A stretch of 64,000 bases of DNA, from assembly GCF_913777625.1 (NCBI RefSeq), contig NZ_CAJYTI010000008.1, positions 176,005 to 240,004 on the forward strand, given 5' to 3'. Below, piece by piece: positions 48,224 through 58,376 of the stretch; the first letter of the stretch is position 1; every line of letters begins with the position of its first letter. The notes below the pieces were generated by a model. It was given only the letters and a program-made list of their open reading frames with translations, did not search any database and was not told the DNA's origin. The position numbers and the translations under genes were made by a program. This stretch comes from an uncultured Sphingomonas sp. (lineage in GTDB: Bacteria > Pseudomonadota > Alphaproteobacteria > Sphingomonadales > Sphingomonadaceae).

Positions 48224-48926
48224 CCGAAAAGCGGTATCCGGCGCCATAGAGCGTCTCGATCGCGTCGAACTCCGGGTCTACCTGGCGGAACTTGCGGCGG
48301 ACGCGCTTGATGTGGCTGTCGATCGTGCGGTCGTCGACATAGATGTCGTCCTGGTACGCGGCATCCATCAGCTGGTTGCGCGTCTTGACGATGCCCGGGC
48401 GCTGGGCAAGCGTCTCCAGGATCAGGAATTCGGTGACGGTAAGGGTCACGTTGACCCCGCCCCAGGTGACTTTGTGGCGCGCCGGATCCATGCTCAGGCG
48501 GCCGCGCTCCAGCGCTTCGGCCGGCTCGGCGGGCGCCGCGCCCTCCACGACCGGCGCCGGCGTTTCGGTGCGGCGCAGGATGGCGCGGATGCGGGCGATC
48601 AGCAGCCGCTGCGAGAAGGGCTTGGCGATATAGTCGTCGGCGCCCATCGCCAGGCCGAGCGCCTCGTCCAGCTCGTCGTCCTTGCTGGTGAGGAAGATCA
48701 CCGGAATCTGGCTCTTCTCGCGCAGGCGGCGGAGTAGCTCCAGGCCATCCATCTTCGGCATCTTGATGTCGAGCACCGCCAGCTCGGGCGGGTTCTCGAT
48801 CAGCGCCTTCAAGGCGCTCTCGCCGTCCGAATAGACGCGGGTGAGAAATCCCTCGGTCTGGAGGGCGATCGATACCGAGGTGAGGATGTTGCGGTCGTCA
48901 TCGACCAGCGCGATCGTGGCGGTCAT
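48216..48926 (-). CDS. chvI: Response regulator ChvI (OmpR family)
   Basis: This 236-residue regulator is the DNA-binding partner of ChvG. The receiver domain has the acidic pair in LVDDDRN, the phospho-acceptor Asp53 in [12 protein letters not shown], and Lys in [10 protein letters not shown]; the C-terminal winged helix shows [25 protein letters not shown] and [18 protein letters not shown] 48926 was chosen at the conserved [11 protein letters not shown]. The gene is divergent from pckA across a 202-base region, as in other alphaproteobacteria where ChvI influences pckA. Confidence 0.95.
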   Translation of the reverse strand: MTATIALVDDDRNILTSVSIALQTEGFLTRVYSDGESALKALIENPPELAVLDIKMPKMDGLELLRRLREKSQIPVIFLTSKDDELDEALGLAMGADDYIAKPFSQRLLIARIRAILRRTETPAPVVEGAAPAEPAEALERGRLSMDPARHKVTWGGVNVTLTVTEFLILETLAQRPGIVKTRNQLMDAAYQDDIYVDDRTIDSHIKRVRRKFRQVDPEFDAIETLYGAGYRFSDE

Positions 48927-49087
48927 CCGGCAGTCCGGGGCTGGCACAAAATCAGCATCTCCACCCGTTAGACCAAAGTTTCTTCCGCCTCAACCGACCG
49001 ACAACGCTTACCCGGATTGACCCCTTTCGCATCGGCATGTCACTGGACGAGTCGCAATAAAGTTACGCCGCCGGCAAATCCTCTGGT

Positions 49088-49116
49088 TTGTCAGATAAAT
49101 GGCGTGATAATATAAA
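49088..49116 (+). promoter_or_regulatory. Promoter-like sequence directly upstream of pckA
   Basis: TTGTCA (49088-49093) and TATAAA (49111-49116) lie exactly 17 bases apart, a near-ideal sigma-70 arrangement. However, the expected start of transcription (about 49123) would fall at the end of the ribosome site AGGAGG (49118-49123), leaving almost no leader. It may be a false promoter, an unusual short-leader one, or AT-rich regulator-binding DNA. Confidence 0.3.
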
Positions 49117-49128
49117 TAGGAGGCTTGG

Positions 49129-50736
49129 GTGGAAGAGCGTCAATCGCGCCATGGTCTTGGCGAGCAGGGCATCGTTACGTCGGCGACCCTGCACTGGAAC
49201 CTGATTACCGCACCTCTGGTCGAGCACGCGATCCGTCGCGGCGAGGGCAGGCTGGCAGCCGAAGGACCGCTCGTGGTTGCTACGGGCAAGCACACCGGGC
49301 GCTCGGCCAAGGACAAGTTCATCGTCCGCGATGCCGAGACCGATACCAGCGTGTGGTGGGGCAAGACCAACCAGGCGATGACGCCGGAGCATTTCGCCGC
49401 GCTCAAGGCCGATTTCCTCGCCGAGCTCGGCACGCGCGACGAACTGTTCGTGCAGGATCTCTATGGCGGCTCGCAGCCCGAGCACCGCGTGCAGGTGCGG
49501 GTGATCAACGAACTCGCCTGGCACAACCTGTTCATCCGCACGCTGCTGGTGCGGCCCGAAGCGGCGGCGCTGGCGGACTTCGTGCCCGACTACACGATCA
49601 TCGACCTGCCGAGCTTCCGTGCCGATGCCGCGCGTCACGGCACCCGCGGCGAGACGGTGATCGCCGTCAGCTTCACCGAGAAGCTGATCCTGATCGGGGG
49701 CACCGCCTATGCCGGCGAGATGAAGAAGAGCGTGTTCGGTCTGCTCAACTATCTGCTGCCGGAGCAGGGCATCATGCCGATGCACTGTTCGGCCAATATC
49801 GGGCCCCAGGGCGACACGGCGATCTTCTTCGGCCTCTCGGGCACCGGCAAGACGACGCTGTCGGCCGATGCCAGCCGCACCCTGATCGGTGACGACGAGC
49901 ATGGCTGGTCGGACACCGCGGTCTTCAATTTCGAGGGCGGCTGCTACGCCAAGATGATCCGCCTCTCGCCCGAGGCCGAGCCGGAGATTTTCGCCACCAC
50001 CAGGCGCTTCGGCACGGTGCTGGAGAATGTGGTGATGAATCCGGAGACGCGCACGCTCGACCTCGACGATGCGACGCTCGCCGAGAACAGTCGTGGGTCG
50101 TACCCGATCGACTTCATCCCCAATGCTTCGGCCGACAATCTTGGGCCGGTGCCGAACAACATGATCTTCCTCACCGCCGATGCGTACGGCGTGCTGCCGC
50201 CGATCGCGCGGCTGACGCCCGAGCAGGCGATGTACCATTTCCTCTCGGGCTATACCGCGCGGGTGGCGGGCACCGAGATCGGCGTCACCGAGCCCGAGGC
50301 GACCTTCTCCACCTGCTTCGGCGCCCCGTTCATGCCGCGGCATCCGTCGGTCTATGGCAATCTGCTCAAGAAGCGGATCGCCGAGGGCAATGTTGCCTGC
50401 TGGCTGGTCAATACCGGCTGGACCGGCGGCAAGTACGGCGTCGGCCACCGCATGCCGATCAAGGCGACGCGGGCGCTGCTCAACGCCGCGCTCGACGGCA
50501 GCCTCAATGCGGCCGAGTTCCGCCGCGATCCCTATTTCGGGTTCGAGGTGCCGGTGGCGGTGCCGGGCGTCGACTCGGCGATCCTCGACCCGCGCGAGAC
50601 CTGGCCGGACAAGGCCGACTATGACGCCACCGCCGAGAAGCTCGTCGACCAGTTCGTCGAGAACTTCGCGCAGTTCGAGGCGCATGTCGAGGACGGCGTC
50701 CGCGCTGCCGCACCCAAGGCGCGGGCGCTCGCCTGA
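49129..50736 (+). CDS. pckA: Phosphoenolpyruvate carboxykinase (ATP)
   Basis: This gluconeogenic enzyme converts oxaloacetate plus ATP to phosphoenolpyruvate. The 535-residue protein has the phosphate-binding loop [15 protein letters not shown] (about residue 237-250), the metal/substrate motifs DDEHGW and [16 protein letters not shown]-like [14 protein letters not shown], and [17 protein letters not shown] 49129 follows AGGAGG by five bases. It is divergent from chvI, so control by ChvI and by carbon status through the nearby PTS-Ntr proteins is plausible. Confidence 0.97.
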   Translation: MEERQSRHGLGEQGIVTSATLHWNLITAPLVEHAIRRGEGRLAAEGPLVVATGKHTGRSAKDKFIVRDAETDTSVWWGKTNQAMTPEHFAALKADFLAELGTRDELFVQDLYGGSQPEHRVQVRVINELAWHNLFIRTLLVRPEAAALADFVPDYTIIDLPSFRADAARHGTRGETVIAVSFTEKLILIGGTAYAGEMKKSVFGLLNYLLPEQGIMPMHCSANIGPQGDTAIFFGLSGTGKTTLSADASRTLIGDDEHGWSDTAVFNFEGGCYAKMIRLSPEAEPEIFATTRRFGTVLENVVMNPETRTLDLDDATLAENSRGSYPIDFIPNASADNLGPVPNNMIFLTADAYGVLPPIARLTPEQAMYHFLSGYTARVAGTEIGVTEPEATFSTCFGAPFMPRHPSVYGNLLKKRIAEGNVACWLVNTGWTGGKYGVGHRMPIKATRALLNAALDGSLNAAEFRRDPYFGFEVPVAVPGVDSAILDPRETWPDKADYDATAEKLVDQFVENFAQFEAHVEDGVRAAAPKARALA

Positions 50737-51186
50737 GCGACACGGCCGACCTCCTGCCGCGGCGCTTCCCCAGCGCCGCGGCGATCGTGCGGGTGGGGGG
50801 GGGGGCTGCTCGCCTGCACGCTGTCGCGTGAGGACTGGACGCACGAGGCGCATCTCGCGGCGTGCCTGTATCTGCTGACCGAGCGGCCAGACATCGATGT
50901 GGATGCCGAGATCGGCGGCTTCATCCGCCGGTTCAATGAGAGCGTCGGCGGCGTCAACGACGACCATGGCGGCTACCACGAGACGATCACGCGGGCGTAT
51001 GTCGCGGGGGTGCGGCGCTACCTGGCGGAGGAGGAAGCGGAAGATCTTTTGGCGCGTGTGAATGGCCTGTTGGCCGCACCCATGGGTCAACGAGGCTGGC
51101 CGCTGCGCTTCTACAGCCGGGAGCGGCTGTTTTCGGTCGCGGCGCGACGCGGCTTTGTGGAGCCCGATCTAGCGCCGCTGCCATAG
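50733..51186 (+). pseudogene. Small conserved hypothetical gene interrupted by a frameshift at a poly-G tract
   Basis: Two adjacent frames read as one protein if one G is removed from a run of 11 (50795-50805). Upstream: FPSAAAIVRVG. Downstream: LLACTLSREDWTHEAHLAAC, then INDDHGGYHETITRAYV-like sequence, and an ending FVEPDLAPLP. The WTHEAHL and GYHETITRAY motifs mark a widespread proteobacterial family of unknown function. No convincing start codon is found; the reading frame emerges from the end of pckA. It may be a true pseudogene, a slippage-controlled gene, or a sequencing error in the homopolymer. Confidence 0.7.
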
Positions 51187-51229
51187 GCGGCGCGCAAGAC
51201 AAGCCGATTTCTCGTCACCATCCACCAGC

Positions 51230-51321
51230 CGTCACCCCAGCGAACGCTGGGGTCTCTTCGGGGCCAGGCTACACCGGAGCAGCGCTGCTGTGGGAGATCC
51301 CAGCGTTCGCTGGGATGACGG
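51230..51321. repeat. Facing pair of GAAN-loop hairpins (copy 7)
   Basis: Hairpin 51234-51253 (stem ACCCCAGC, loop GAAC) faces 51297-51316 (stem ATCCCAGC, loop GTTC). The inner flanks lack the ATCCATTCGCC word. It lies between the convergent broken gene and the DUF4170 gene. Confidence 0.88.
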
Positions 51322-51347
51322 TTGGGATGGTGTCGTCGCGCCCTGGT

Positions 51348-51578
51348 TCAGGCCTTGGCCGATGCCTCGACGTCCGGATCGAGCATGCGGTGGAGGTGTA
51401 CGACCACGTAGCGCATCTCGGCGTCGTCGACGGTGCGCTGTGCTGCAGCGCGCCATGCCTTTTCGGCGCTGGCATAATCGGGGAAGATGCCGACCACGTC
51501 GAGCTTCGAGGGGTCGACGAAATCGAGGGTCGTCGGGTCGGCAACGCGGCCGCCGAAGACCAGGTGAAGCTTGCTCAT
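51348..51578 (-). CDS. DUF4170-domain protein
   Basis: The 76-residue protein matches DUF4170 along its length: LHLVFGGRVADPTTLDFVDPSKLDVVGIFPDYASAEKAW split over residues 4-42, then AQRTVDDAEMRYVVVHLHRMLDP. It has no signal peptide or membrane helix. The family is restricted mainly to alphaproteobacteria and has no assigned role. It follows the stress-type cluster on the same strand after a 76-base gap containing an inverted repeat. Confidence 0.9.
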   Translation of the reverse strand: MSKLHLVFGGRVADPTTLDFVDPSKLDVVGIFPDYASAEKAWRAAAQRTVDDAEMRYVVVHLHRMLDPDVEASAKA

Positions 51579-51598
51579 TGCGCCTCCTGGGGGTGGGG

Positions 51599-51630
51599 GA
51601 TGCTGCAGCCCTTACCGGCACTGCAGCATC
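51599..51630. repeat. Perfect 10-bp inverted repeat with 12-base spacer
   Basis: GATGCTGCAG (51599-51608) and CTGCAGCATC (51621-51630) are exact inverse copies. The position, between two minus-strand genes, fits a hairpin terminator or attenuator, but no T run follows on the minus strand (CCCCCACCCCC instead). An operator for a dimeric regulator is the other option. Confidence 0.6.
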
Positions 51631-51654
51631 GCACTCAACCCCCTTATAGGCGGC

Positions 51655-51960
51655 TCAGCGCTTCGCGGTGGCGTCCTTGGCCGCGTCGATCACCGTGCCG
51701 AACAGCGCCGAGACGCGTTCCTTGGTGGCATCGCTGTTCGGGATCAGCGATTCGATCTGCTCGCGGCCGCTGTCCTTGGCGGCCTGTACTGCCGCAGCTG
51801 CGCCGTCGGCGAGTTTGCGGCCGAGGGGCTCCAGCGCCGCTTTTTCGCGATCGAAGCGCGGCAGCAGCATGCCGATCACCACGCCGAGTGCGACGCCGCC
51901 AGCGAGCAGCAGCGCGGGGTTTTCGGTGAGGCGCGATCCGGTTTCGGTTTCGGTGCTCAT
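51655..51960 (-). CDS. Small membrane-anchored hypothetical protein (YtxH-like)
   Basis: The 101-residue protein has one membrane helix (about 16-33, ALLLAGGVALGVVIGMLLP) followed by an amphipathic, Ala/Glu/Lys-rich helix (about 37-101). This layout resembles YtxH or ElaB/YqjD-type envelope proteins, but the family is not certain. It is five bases from the next gene of the cluster and is likely co-transcribed with the three genes upstream of it. Confidence 0.75.
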   Translation of the reverse strand: MSTETETGSRLTENPALLLAGGVALGVVIGMLLPRFDREKAALEPLGRKLADGAAAAVQAAKDSGREQIESLIPNSDATKERVSALFGTVIDAAKDATAKR

Positions 51961-51964
51961 GGCG

Positions 51965-52294
51965 TCATCCTTCTGTGCGGTCTTTGGGTGCCGAACCCTT
52001 TACGGGTCCGTCGGTTTCGTGGTTGCCCTTGCGGAAGATGTCGACGATCCAGCCGCGCGCGAGCACCAGCCCGACCCCGCTCGTCACCGCGGCGGCGAGC
52101 CACGGGCGGGTGCGGACGGCCTGGGTGCCCTCGCGGGCGATGGACGTGACGCTCTGCTTGGCGTTCTCTATGGCTTCCTGTGCGATGTTGCGCGGCTTCA
52201 GGCGTTCCTGGACGGTACCCAGGGTGGTCATCAGCCTGTCGCGGGCTGCGCGGGCGCGAGCGCGGGCGGCGTCGGGGTCGCGCGGTACGGTCAT
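51965..52294 (-). CDS. DUF3618-like membrane-associated protein
   Basis: The 109-residue product starts with a charged helix ([29 protein letters not shown]) resembling the DUF3618 pattern of an Arg-rich helix followed by a leucine-rich stretch, then an amphipathic segment and one membrane helix (about 71-92, WLAAAVTSGVGLVLARGWIV). The function is unknown. The gene overlaps the holin-type gene by four bases, giving translational coupling. Confidence 0.75.
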   Translation of the reverse strand: MTVPRDPDAARARARAARDRLMTTLGTVQERLKPRNIAQEAIENAKQSVTSIAREGTQAVRTRPWLAAAVTSGVGLVLARGWIVDIFRKGNHETDGPVKGSAPKDRTEG

Positions 52295-52632
52295 GCCTTC
52301 GCTCCCATCGCCTTGCGGATGCCCCGCGCCGCCGCCCAGCCGAGCAGCGCCGCGATCAGCAGCGCCACGCCGACCACGATCAGCGTCGCCCAGCCCGGAC
52401 CGACGAGCGTCGCCAGCGTGAGGATCGCGCCGACGATCAGCCCGATGGCCGCCGCGAGCGCCAGTGCGAGGGCCAGCACGGCCGCAATCGCGGCACCCTT
52501 GACCTCGCTGACCTTCGCCTGTGCCACCGCCTTGAAGTAATCGACTTCAGCGCGCGCGTAATCCTTGGCGTCTTCGGTGAGCTGGCCGATCAGCGCACCG
52601 ATGCCGGCTTCTTCCAGATTTGGGGCGTCCAT
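52291..52632 (-). CDS. Phage holin family / YqjE-type (DUF1469) membrane protein
   Basis: The 113-residue protein has a cytoplasmic amphipathic N-terminus (LTEDAKDYARAEVDYFKAVAQAKV) and two membrane helices (about 46-70 and 76-97). That matches the putative Actinobacterial holin-X / DUF1469 group, which despite its name is not usually a phage lysis protein. E. coli YqjE stands beside YqjD and YqjK in a similar stress cluster. No phage gene is near. Confidence 0.82.
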   Translation of the reverse strand: MDAPNLEEAGIGALIGQLTEDAKDYARAEVDYFKAVAQAKVSEVKGAAIAAVLALALALAAAIGLIVGAILTLATLVGPGWATLIVVGVALLIAALLGWAAARGIRKAMGAKA

Positions 52633-52650
52633 GCCCTGTATGGCCCGCCC

Positions 52651-53232
52651 TTAGCTCTGCGTGGTGCCGGGCGTCGCCGACGGCCCGCTGCCGAAGCCGG
52701 CGGGCTCGACCTTCAGGTCTTCGGTCGAGGGCGCGTTGCCGGCCGGCGCGGTCGTCGACGGGGTGCCCGACGCTTCGATGCCCGACTTGATCACCCGCGC
52801 CAGCACGAAGCCGAGCGCGGCGGCGGTGCCGACGGCGATCGCCGGGCTCTTCTTCACGAACTCTGTCGCTTCGTCGAGCAGCTCGTTCACTTCCTTGCCG
52901 CGCAGCGACTCCGCGAAGCCCGCGATGCCGTCCGCCGCGGTGCGCGCATATTGGCCATACTGCGCGCCGAGCTTGGCATCGACATCGCCTGCCGCCGTGC
53001 GCATCATCTCGGCGACTTCGTCGAGCGCGCTGGTCGCGCGTTCCTTGCCGGTGCCGGCGAAGCCGAGAATGTGCTCCTTGGCCTGGTCGGCGTATTTCGA
53101 CGCTTCCTCGCGAATCGTATCCGATGCGCTGCGCTTCGCACCCGCATCCTCGGTGCCGCCACCGGCCGCGCCGGTCGCACCCGCATTTCCACCGAGCGGA
53201 TCGCCCGCAATGCTGGTCGTTTCGTCTGTCAT
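52651..53232 (-). CDS. Stress-cluster hypothetical protein with amphipathic repeats and one membrane helix
   Basis: The 193-residue protein begins with a Gly/Ala/Thr-rich disordered part (1-35), then a long helical region (about 38-125: TIREEASKYADQAKEHILGF, KERATSALDEVAEMMR, QYARTAADGIAGFAESL, VNELLDEATEFVKKSP) and one membrane helix (about 130-150, AIAVGTAAALGFVLARVI), ending in a Pro/Gly/Thr-rich tail. The ARVIKSG ending of the helix resembles ElaB/YqjD (DUF883). ATG 53232 follows GGAGGG. An EcfG-like promoter lies just upstream. Confidence 0.78.
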   Translation of the reverse strand: MTDETTSIAGDPLGGNAGATGAAGGGTEDAGAKRSASDTIREEASKYADQAKEHILGFAGTGKERATSALDEVAEMMRTAAGDVDAKLGAQYGQYARTAADGIAGFAESLRGKEVNELLDEATEFVKKSPAIAVGTAAALGFVLARVIKSGIEASGTPSTTAPAGNAPSTEDLKVEPAGFGSGPSATPGTTQS

Positions 53233-53234
53233 GA

Positions 53235-54626
<1,392 letters not shown>

Positions 54627-54681
54627 TTACGTAGGAACCGCAATCTTGCTAAGAGCCGATCGATCAGCGAAAAACACGGGC

Positions 54682-55002
54682 ATGAAGCGCGCTTCGCCCA
54701 TGACCACGCTGCTGCGCCGCGCCGGGCTTCCCGCCGCGGCGCTGATCGCCATCGGCTTCTTCGCCTATAACGCGGTTCTGGGGCCCAACGGGATCGTCGC
54801 CGCCAAGGAAGTGCAGCACGAGCTTGCCGCCAAGCAGCGCGACTATGCGCTGCTCGACAAGAAGCGTGCCGAACTGAAGAATCGAGTCGACCTGCTCGAC
54901 CCGAAGCACGGCGCCGATCCCGACATGGTCGACGAGCTTGCCCGCAAGCAGCTCAACGTCGTCCGCCCCGACGAAGTGATCATCCCGCTCGACAAGAAGT
55001 GA
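54682..55002 (+). CDS. ftsB: Septum formation initiator FtsB/DivIC family
   Basis: The 106-residue bitopic membrane protein has a short cytoplasmic N-terminus, one membrane helix (about 14-32, LPAAALIAIGFFAYNAVLG), and a periplasmic coiled coil (about 40-72, VQHELAAKQRDYALLDKKRAELKN) ending with the DELARKQLNVVRPDEVII segment usual in FtsB. FtsB joins FtsL and FtsQ to activate septal wall synthesis. Position between eno and pdhA is standard in this class. ATG 54682 was chosen; the open frame starts further upstream without a site. Confidence 0.92.
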   Translation: MKRASPMTTLLRRAGLPAAALIAIGFFAYNAVLGPNGIVAAKEVQHELAAKQRDYALLDKKRAELKNRVDLLDPKHGADPDMVDELARKQLNVVRPDEVIIPLDKK

Positions 55003-55148
55003 TCGCCGTAGCGGCACCTGTTGCCAGCCACGGCGGAGCGTCTTAGTGCGGATGTACGTGGTCCGAACCCGCGCGTTGGTTGCAAGCCTTGCGATAACGC
55101 GCGTATAGGCACCCGCCTTTCCCCTCCCCGGATGAGGAATATCTGATC

Positions 55149-56198
55149 GTGGCCAAAGCACCGGCACGCAACGCACCGACCCCACCCGCCATCCCGAATC
55201 GCGAGCGACCGGCCGAACCGGAACGGTTCAAGGCTTCGAAGGAACAGCTGCTCGAATTCTATCGCCAGATGCTGCTGATCCGCCGCTTCGAAGAGAAGGC
55301 GGGCCAGCTCTACGGCCTCGGCTTCATCGGCGGCTTCTGCCACCTGTACATCGGCCAGGAAGCCGTTGCGGTCGGCCTGCAGTCGGCGCTGGACGGCGAG
55401 AAGGACTCGGTGATCACCGGCTATCGCGACCATGGCCACATGCTCGCCTACGGCATCGACCCCAAGGTGATCATGGCCGAGCTGACCGGCCGCGGCGCGG
55501 GTATCTCGCGCGGCAAGGGCGGCTCGATGCACATGTTCTCGACCGAGAAGAAGTTCTACGGCGGCCACGGCATCGTCGGCGCGCAGGTCTCGCTCGGCAC
55601 GGGCCTCGCCTTCGCGCACAAGTATAACGAGGATGGCGGCGTCGCCATGGCCTATTTCGGCGACGGCGCCGCGAACCAGGGCCAGGTGTACGAGTCGTTC
55701 AACATGGCCGAGCTGTGGAAGCTCCCGATCATCTACGTGATCGAGAACAACCAGTACGCCATGGGCACCAGCGTCAACCGCTCCTCGGCGGAAGACCAGC
55801 TGTACAAGCGCGGCGAGAGCTTCCGCATCCCCGGCATCCAGGTGGACGGCATGGACGTGCTCGCCTGCCGCGGTGCCGCCGAGGAGGCGCTCGCCTGGGT
55901 GCGCGCCGGCAAGGGCCCGATCATCCTCGAGATGAAGACCTATCGCTATCGCGGCCACTCGATGTCCGATCCGGCCAAGTATCGCAGCCGCGAGGAAGTC
56001 CAGTCGGTCCGCGACAAGTCGGACCCTATCGAGGCGGTGAAGCGCGAGCTCGAGACGATGGGCGTGACCGAAGAGCAGCTCAAGCCGCTCGAGGCCGAGA
56101 TCCGCAAGATCGTGAACGAATCGGCGGACTTCGCCGAACAGACGCCGGAGCCCGATCCGGCCGAACTCTATACCGACGTGCTGGTGGAGACCTACTGA
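55149..56198 (+). CDS. pdhA: Pyruvate dehydrogenase E1 component, alpha subunit
   Basis: With E1-beta it decarboxylates pyruvate using thiamine diphosphate. The 349-residue protein has [19 protein letters not shown], the thiamine site [20 protein letters not shown] followed by [10 protein letters not shown] (the GDG...NN motif), and the phosphorylation-loop-type [21 protein letters not shown] 55149 is the start. pdhB follows after one base, so both are made from one mRNA. Confidence 0.97.
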   Translation: MAKAPARNAPTPPAIPNRERPAEPERFKASKEQLLEFYRQMLLIRRFEEKAGQLYGLGFIGGFCHLYIGQEAVAVGLQSALDGEKDSVITGYRDHGHMLAYGIDPKVIMAELTGRGAGISRGKGGSMHMFSTEKKFYGGHGIVGAQVSLGTGLAFAHKYNEDGGVAMAYFGDGAANQGQVYESFNMAELWKLPIIYVIENNQYAMGTSVNRSSAEDQLYKRGESFRIPGIQVDGMDVLACRGAAEEALAWVRAGKGPIILEMKTYRYRGHSMSDPAKYRSREEVQSVRDKSDPIEAVKRELETMGVTEEQLKPLEAEIRKIVNESADFAEQTPEPDPAELYTDVLVETY

Positions 56199-56199
56199 G

Positions 56200-57582
56200 A
56201 TGGCGATCGAACTCAAGATGCCGGCACTCTCGCCGACCATGGAAGAGGGCACGCTCGCCAAGTGGCTCGTCAAGGAAGGCGATGTCGTGAAGTCCGGCGA
56301 CATCCTCGCCGAGATCGAGACCGACAAGGCGACGATGGAATTCGAAGCCGTCGACGAAGGCACGATCGCCAAGATCCTGGTGACCGAGGGCACGGATAAC
56401 GTGAAGGTCGGCACCGTGATCGCGATGATCGCGGGCGAGGGCGAGGACGCCTCGACCGCCGCTGCCGCGCCGGCGCCCGCCAGCCAGCAGGCCGAGCCGA
56501 CCCCGGCGCCCGAAAAGGCGCCCGAGACCGGCACCGCCCAGCTGACCGCCGCGGTCGAGAAGACGCGCCCGGCCGATCCGGCGGTTCCCGCCGGCACCGA
56601 GATGGTGAAGACCACGGTCCGCGAAGCGCTGCGCGACGCGATGGCCGAGGAAATGCGCGCCGACCCGCGCATCTTCGTGATGGGCGAGGAAGTCGCCGAG
56701 TATCAGGGCGCCTACAAGGTGACCCAGGGCCTGCTCGACGAATTCGGCCCCAAGCGCGTCATCGACACGCCGATCACCGAATACGGCTTTGCCGGCGTCG
56801 GCACCGGCGCGGCGATGGGCGGCCTGAAGCCGATCATCGAGTTCATGACGTTCAACTTCGCCATGCAGGCGATCGACCACATCATCAACTCGGCGGCCAA
56901 GACCAACTACATGTCCGGCGGCCAGATGCGCTGCCCGATCGTGTTCCGCGGTCCCAACGGCTCGGCAAGCCGCGTCGGCGCGCAGCACAGCCAGAACTAT
57001 GCGCCCTGGTATGCCAGCGTTCCCGGCCTGATCGTGATCGCGCCCTATGACGCGGCCGATGCCAAGGGCCTGCTCAAGGCGGCGATCCGCAGCCAGGATC
57101 CGGTCGTGTTCCTCGAGAACGAGCTGATGTACGGCCGCAGCTTCGACGTGCCGAAGCTCGACGATTACGTCCTGCCGATCGGCAAGGCCCGCATCATGCG
57201 TGAGGGCAAGGACGTGACGCTGGTCAGCTACTCGATCGGCGTGGGCGTCTCGCTCGAAGCCGCGGAGAAGCTGGCGGCCGAGGGCATCGACGCCGAGGTG
57301 ATCGACCTGCGCACGCTGCGTCCGCTCGACAAGCAGACCGTGCTGGAAAGCCTGAAGAAGACCAACCGCATCGTGGTGGTCGAGGAAGGCTGGCCGACCT
57401 GTTCGATCGCGTCGGAAGTCGCCGCGTTCGTGATGGAAGAGGGCTTTGACGACCTCGACGCGCCGGTGCTGCGCGTGACCAACGAGGACGTGCCGCTGCC
57501 TTATGCCGCGAACCTCGAGAAGCTCGCGATGGTGACGGCCGACAAGGCCGTGTCGGTCGTGAAGAAGGTCACCTATCGCTGA
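56200..57582 (+). CDS. pdhB: Pyruvate dehydrogenase E1 component, beta subunit with lipoyl domain
   Basis: The 460-residue protein begins with a lipoyl domain (about 1-80), with the lipoylated Lys in [16 protein letters not shown], then an Ala/Pro-rich linker (about 85-130), and the E1-beta transketolase-like domain ([32 protein letters not shown] in outline, [30 protein letters not shown]). A lipoyl domain fused to E1-beta rather than only on E2 is an alphaproteobacterial trait. The E2 gene (pdhC) is not in the next 3 kb; a terminator ends this pair. Confidence 0.97.
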   Translation: MAIELKMPALSPTMEEGTLAKWLVKEGDVVKSGDILAEIETDKATMEFEAVDEGTIAKILVTEGTDNVKVGTVIAMIAGEGEDASTAAAAPAPASQQAEPTPAPEKAPETGTAQLTAAVEKTRPADPAVPAGTEMVKTTVREALRDAMAEEMRADPRIFVMGEEVAEYQGAYKVTQGLLDEFGPKRVIDTPITEYGFAGVGTGAAMGGLKPIIEFMTFNFAMQAIDHIINSAAKTNYMSGGQMRCPIVFRGPNGSASRVGAQHSQNYAPWYASVPGLIVIAPYDAADAKGLLKAAIRSQDPVVFLENELMYGRSFDVPKLDDYVLPIGKARIMREGKDVTLVSYSIGVGVSLEAAEKLAAEGIDAEVIDLRTLRPLDKQTVLESLKKTNRIVVVEEGWPTCSIASEVAAFVMEEGFDDLDAPVLRVTNEDVPLPYAANLEKLAMVTADKAVSVVKKVTYR

Positions 57583-57606
57583 TCTTCGTCTCCTGACGTG
57601 GAAACA

Positions 57607-57642
57607 GGCCCGTCCGACCCCGTGTCGGGCGGGCCTTTTCGT
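57607..57642 (+). terminator. Rho-independent terminator after pdhB, possibly bidirectional
   Basis: A 12-pair stem (57607-57618 with 57624-57635) around a five-base loop is followed by TTTTCGTT. It ends the pdhAB transcript; the opposite strand shows a weaker T-rich tail that may end the TadE-like operon coming from the right. Confidence 0.88.
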
Positions 57643-58376
57643 TAGCTGGAGGCGAGATCGCAGGTCGCCCGCGCGGCGGCAGGGGCGGGATTGTAGACCT
57701 GGCCGTAGTCCCGGTTGTCGCGTACGACGAAGGAAGCAACGTAGCGCAGCATCTTGCTGCTGGTGAACCAGCCGTTCCCGACGATCGGCGTGTAGAGATA
57801 GTTGATCTCGACGAACATCACGCCGGAGTCGGTCGGCGCGTTCACCTGCGCGCCGCTTTCGCCCATGCCGCTCGGGGCCAGCGTGCCGGGATGTTGTGCG
57901 CTATTGTCGCCCGAGGTGGCGGTGTTGATCCCGGCAGTGGGATCATAGGTCACCCCGTCGGACTGCAGTGTCTTGCCATAGTGCGAGTCGAAACTGCTGC
58001 CCGTCTTCGCGCCGAAGCAGCGCTGCCAGTGGATGCGCTGGGTGCCGCCGCTATTCTCCAGGCTCGACAGGGTGATCCGGCCGTTGGCGGTCAGGTTGAA
58101 GGGGGCGCCTTGCTGCTTGGCCGCGAGCAGCACGTCGTTCAGGTCGACCTCGCGCAACTGGGTGGTGCCGGTGCCGCTGAACAGCCCGACCCGGCTGGCA
58201 TTGTCCGCCAGCGCCAGCGCCACCTGGCTGAGGCGCTGGTTGGTGAGCGAATAGTTGGTAAGCTCCGCTGCCCACAGCCCGCCGGTGAGCAGAATGGGCA
58301 GGCCAAGCGCGAATTCGAGCAGCGTTACGCCCGAACGATCGTCCGCCAGCCGGTGGAGCATGCCGCACATCTTCAT
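57642..58376 (-). CDS. TadE-like pilus assembly protein, larger
   Basis: The 244-residue product has the TadE-type N-terminus: charged MKMCGMLHRLADDRSGVTLLEFALGLPILLTGGLWAAEL in outline, where SGVTLLEFAL is the pseudopilin-like cleavage/hydrophobic segment with conserved Glu. The rest (about 60-244) is a soluble domain rich in Ser/Gly/Asn, likely periplasmic. TadE/F are minor pseudopilins of Tad (Flp) pili. It overlaps the upstream TadE gene (ATGA), making the last of three coupled genes. Confidence 0.8.
   Translation of the reverse strand: MKMCGMLHRLADDRSGVTLLEFALGLPILLTGGLWAAELTNYSLTNQRLSQVALALADNASRVGLFSGTGTTQLREVDLNDVLLAAKQQGAPFNLTANGRITLSSLENSGGTQRIHWQRCFGAKTGSSFDSHYGKTLQSDGVTYDPTAGINTATSGDNSAQHPGTLAPSGMGESGAQVNAPTDSGVMFVEINYLYTPIVGNGWFTSSKMLRYVASFVVRDNRDYGQVYNPAPAAARATCDLASS

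Noticed and set aside
8310..51321. CRISPR array from the repeated palindromes
   Set aside because: The repeats are scattered over 43 kb as facing pairs, not spaced direct repeats with unique spacers, and no cas gene is present.
52291..52632. Prophage remnant because of the holin-type protein
   Set aside because: DUF1469 proteins are ordinary chromosomal stress proteins; no endolysin, capsid, tail or integrase gene is near.
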